Part shown: piece by piece, positions 6,755 through 8,487 of the stretch
Numbering within the stretch: position 1 is the stretch's first letter
Layout of the letters: each line of letters starts with the position of its first letter
Source of the DNA: JBDSLU01 sp039916225
Lineage (GTDB): Bacteria > Acidobacteriota > Vicinamibacteria > Vicinamibacterales > Vicinamibacteraceae
Reading direction: 5' to 3'
Length of the DNA stretch: 8,487 bases
Assembly: GCA_039916225.1 (NCBI GenBank)
Contig: JBDSLU010000332.1
Coordinates: 1-8,487, forward strand
The notes under the pieces: model-generated
The model's database searches: none
Told to the model about the DNA's origin: nothing
The model's input: the letters and a program-made list of their open reading frames with translations, nothing else
Program-made: the position numbers and the translations under genes

Positions 6755-6801
6755 CGCGGCCGGATTCTATCGCGCCGGTCGACAGGGTAGGATCCACCGC
6801 G
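6755..6801. promoter_or_regulatory. 47-bp divergent intergenic region with two candidate -10 boxes
   Basis: This short gap must hold the control signals for two divergent genes. On the - strand TAGAAT (6764-6769) ends 9 nt before the TTG of the membrane protein. On the + strand TAGGAT (6788-6793) ends 8 nt before the ATG of the methyltransferase, with TTCTAT (6765-6770) 17 nt further upstream. Neither gene has a convincing Shine-Dalgarno site. The arrangement suggests leaderless or near-leaderless mRNAs, but TANNNT is a low-information motif. Confidence 0.3.
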
Positions 6802-7905
6802 ATGTTTCGCCTCGCCCGTGCCCATGATCTGCCGTTCCGTGTTTCGTGGCGGCTGCGCCGCTGGGCCGCGGCCCGCGCCGCGGCACCGTCGATTGCCGGC
6901 GGTCTGGAGCGGCCGGATCGCAAACAGCGCTACTCGCGATCCGTCGACGTGCGCGGCTGGGTGTCGGTGCCCGAGGGGCGGCGAGCGGCCGTCGACGTCC
7001 TGGTCGGGCACACCAGGCTGCAGCGGCTGCCATTGACGCCGACGCCGGGCGCGCCCGTGCCCGCGGGGCAGACCCGGGCCAGCTTCGATGCGGTGGTGCC
7101 GCTCGATCGCCTCCCGGCGCGTGCGTGGCTGCGCGTCGTCGCCAGTCTCGAGGACGATCCCTCGGCGTCACGCGTGCTCGGCATCACCCGGCTGGTGCGG
7201 GCGCGGCCGGGCGACAAGCTGCCGCAGCGCGCCGCGTACGGCGCGGTGTGGGACGCCGTCTCGACGACGCTGTCCGATGCCCAGTTCTCGGTGGCCGGCA
7301 CGACCGACGCGGCGGCCCTGCTCGACAGCGGCCGCAGCACCGCCGACGACGTGGCGCGCGAGACCGGCATCCAGCCGACCGATACCGTCCTCGAGATCGG
7401 CTGCGGCGTCGGCCGCGTCGGAACGAGCCTGGCGACGCGGTCTGCCCGCTGGATCGGCGCCGACGTGTCGGCCGAGATGTTGCGCCACGCCACGAGCGTG
7501 CTCGCTGGGCAACGCAACGTCACGCTCGTACTCCTGAATGGCGTCGATCTGGCCGGCATCGACGACGCCAGCGTCGACGTCGCCTATTGCACCGGCGTCT
7601 TCATGCACCTCGACGAGTGGGAGCGGTACCGCTACCTGGCCGAGGCCTTCCGCGTGCTGCGTCCGGGCGGTCGCGTCTACGTCGACAACATCAACCTGCT
7701 GTCGGCCGAGGGCTGGACGATCTTCACGCAGACCATGCGGATGGATCCGCTGGCGCGGCCGGTCAACGTCAGCAAGACGTCGACGCCGGAGGAGCTGTCG
7801 TGGTTCGCGACGCAGGCCGGCTTCGTCGACGTGCGCACGCGCGGCGGCAGCCTGTGGATCACCGCGATCGCCCGCAAGCCCGGAGGGCCTAGGAGCCCGT
7901 GGTGA
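6802..7905 (+). CDS. Class I SAM-dependent methyltransferase with N-terminal beta-rich domain
   Basis: This is a 367-residue protein. The C-terminal part (about 175-360) is a Rossmann-type methyltransferase of the Methyltransf_11/25 kind: motif I TVLEIGCGVGRVG (195-207) binds S-adenosylmethionine, GADVS (219-223) carries the acidic residue for the ribose hydroxyls, VDVAYCTGVFMHLDEW (258-273) is motif II and post-II, and EAFRVLRPGGRVYVDNIN (281-298) is motif III. The N-terminal 135 residues contain a probable beta-sandwich with VDVRGWVSVPEG (48-59), AVDVLVGHTRLQRLPL (63-78) and SFDAVVPLDRLPARAWLRVV (94-113). Such domains occur beside sugar- or polysaccharide-modifying enzymes, so the acceptor could be a glycan or lipid, but it is unknown. 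I chose ATG 6802 over an in-frame start 63 nt upstream, which would overlap the divergent gene and add polar residues. The last residues (SPW) and the TGA come from the arm of the downstream inverted-repeat element. Confidence 0.87.
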   Translation: MFRLARAHDLPFRVSWRLRRWAAARAAAPSIAGGLERPDRKQRYSRSVDVRGWVSVPEGRRAAVDVLVGHTRLQRLPLTPTPGAPVPAGQTRASFDAVVPLDRLPARAWLRVVASLEDDPSASRVLGITRLVRARPGDKLPQRAAYGAVWDAVSTTLSDAQFSVAGTTDAAALLDSGRSTADDVARETGIQPTDTVLEIGCGVGRVGTSLATRSARWIGADVSAEMLRHATSVLAGQRNVTLVLLNGVDLAGIDDASVDVAYCTGVFMHLDEWERYRYLAEAFRVLRPGGRVYVDNINLLSAEGWTIFTQTMRMDPLARPVNVSKTSTPEELSWFATQAGFVDVRTRGGSLWITAIARKPGGPRSPW

Positions 7906-8054
7906 AAGTCCCGCTGCATTCGACGGACGATGCATCCCGCCTGGCGGCGTTGCTCCTCCCGCAAATATCCCCGATATTCTCCGTCGTCGCGCCTGGCCAG
8001 GCGGGCGCCTCGCCCGTCTCGGTGCCACGCGGCACTTTCACCACGGGCTCCTAG
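7889..8054. mobile_element. MITE-like element, 158 bp, 17-bp perfect terminal inverted repeats and CTAG duplication
   Basis: The element spans 7893-8050 and starts with GAGCCCGTGGTGAAAGT (7893-7909), repeated exactly in inverted form at 8034-8050. CTAG sits immediately outside both ends (7889-7892 and 8051-8054), as expected for a 4-bp target-site duplication. Because CTAG is palindromic it can also be read as part of a 22-bp repeat. The arms continue with CCGC after one mismatch. A nested stem pairs 7936-7944 with 7997-8005 (CCCGCCTGG and its complement). There is no transposase frame inside, so it would be a non-autonomous derivative mobilised in trans. IS5-type elements are known to duplicate CTAG-like (YTAR) targets, which is one possible parent; the family is not proven. 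The element carries the stop of the methyltransferase, its flank carries the stop of the dehydrogenase, and it may act as a bidirectional terminator. Confidence 0.7.
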
Positions 8055-8487
8055 GGCCGCGGGCTGAAGCCGTAGGCGAGGAAGCCGCCGTCGGCGGCGA
8101 GCACCTGACCGGTGACGAATGAGGCCGCCGGCAGGCAGAGGAACGCGATCGCCGCGGCGGCCTCGTGCGGCTCGCCGACGCGTCGCATCGGTGTCACCGC
8201 GAGCACCCGCTCGAGCGTCGCCGGATCGCCGAGGATCGGCTCGACCAGCGGCGTGCGGATGTACCACGGCGCGACCGCGTTCACCCGGATGCCGTCCCGT
8301 GCCCATTCGACGGCCAGGTAGCGGGTGAGGTGCTCGATGGCCGCCTTGCTCATCGCGTAGACCGCGCCGGTGCCGACCGACACCTGACCGGCGACCGAGC
8401 TGACGTTGACGATCGCGCCTCGGCCCGCTGCCGCGAGCCGCGGGTGCAGTGTCCGCGAGAGATCCCACGCACAGGTGACGTTGGTGT
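8051..8487 (-). CDS. Short-chain dehydrogenase/reductase, tropinone reductase-like, N-terminus beyond right edge
   Basis: The last 144 residues of an SDR oxidoreductase are visible; the NAD(P)-binding GxxxGxG start lies outside the window. The catalytic tetrad is present: Asn in TNVT (fragment residue 2), Ser in VNVSSVAG (30), Tyr (43) and Lys (47) in VYAMSK, with the expected 13- and 4-residue spacings. It continues with HLTRYLAVEWARDGIRVNAV, then APWYIRTPLVEPIL, TPMRRVGEPHEAAAAIAFLC and ASFVTGQVLAADGGFLAYGF. The APWYIRTPLVEP stretch is characteristic of tropinone-reductase-like SDRs, which in bacteria usually have unknown carbonyl or alcohol substrates. The TAG stop (8051-8053) is formed by the CTAG at the edge of the MITE-like element. 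A GTG at 8381-8383 could look like a start but lies inside the conserved core. The gene converges on the methyltransferase gene. Confidence 0.92.
   Translation of the reverse strand, partial: TNVTCAWDLSRTLHPRLAAAGRGAIVNVSSVAGQVSVGTGAVYAMSKAAIEHLTRYLAVEWARDGIRVNAVAPWYIRTPLVEPILGDPATLERVLAVTPMRRVGEPHEAAAAIAFLCLPAASFVTGQVLAADGGFLAYGFSPRP

Noticed and set aside
5024..6790. + strand open frame (588 codons) opposite the polytopic membrane protein
   Set aside because: The translation is strongly charged and low-complexity, while the - strand frame gives clean transmembrane helices.
6739..6801. Upstream in-frame start for the methyltransferase
   Set aside because: It would overlap the divergent gene's start and add 21 polar residues. 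The ATG at 6802 gives a better N-terminus and follows a -10-like box.
8381..8383. GTG as the start of a short dehydrogenase gene
   Set aside because: It lies inside the conserved SDR core. The frame continues upstream through the NVSSVAG and TNVT motifs to the window edge, so the gene is truncated by the window rather than short.

Overview
This window is a very GC-rich stretch of a Gram-negative-type bacterial chromosome. An outer-membrane TonB-dependent receptor with a signal peptide shows a double-membrane envelope. The GC bias, the TTG/GTG starts and the gene mix would suit Acidobacteriota (Vicinamibacteria-like) or a high-GC proteobacterium. I cannot settle this from the sequence, and there is no marker gene here. 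Nearly all of the window is coding. The largest non-coding gap is about 145 bp.

Layout, left to right. (1) On the + strand, the last 54 codons of an ECF sigma factor run into an overlapping gene for a six-helix anti-sigma factor of the NrsF (DUF1109) family. This is a SigF-NrsF type regulatory pair. (2) A 58-bp inverted duplication with a 34-bp perfect palindrome at its centre fills the gap between the converging ends of nrsF and the next gene. (3) On the - strand, read right to left, lie a polytopic membrane protein of unknown function (5219-6754), a TonB-dependent receptor (2967-5162), a small DoxX-family membrane protein (2513-2893) and a DedA/VTT membrane domain fused to an ATP-grasp domain (851-2467). 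All four face the same way with gaps of 45-73 nt, so they could be partly co-transcribed. (4) On the + strand, diverging from that run, is a class I SAM-dependent methyltransferase with an unusual N-terminal beta-rich region (6802-7905). (5) Next is a 158-bp element with 17-bp perfect terminal inverted repeats flanked by CTAG on both sides, which looks like a MITE. (6) On the - strand, cut by the right edge, is the C-terminal part of a tropinone-reductase-like short-chain dehydrogenase.

The genes do not form one obvious pathway. The best-defined functional unit is the sigma/anti-sigma pair; its characterised relatives respond to heavy metals through two conserved cysteines, both of which appear to be present. 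The most rewarding non-coding signals are the two inverted-repeat structures, each placed exactly where two convergent genes end. For the MITE-like element the empty site can be reconstructed: without it the two flanking genes would have overlapped by 17 nt, and the methyltransferase would have kept the same length but had a different last tripeptide. The best protein-level novelty is the DedA-ATP-grasp fusion. I found no tRNA, rRNA, CRISPR array or complete insertion sequence.
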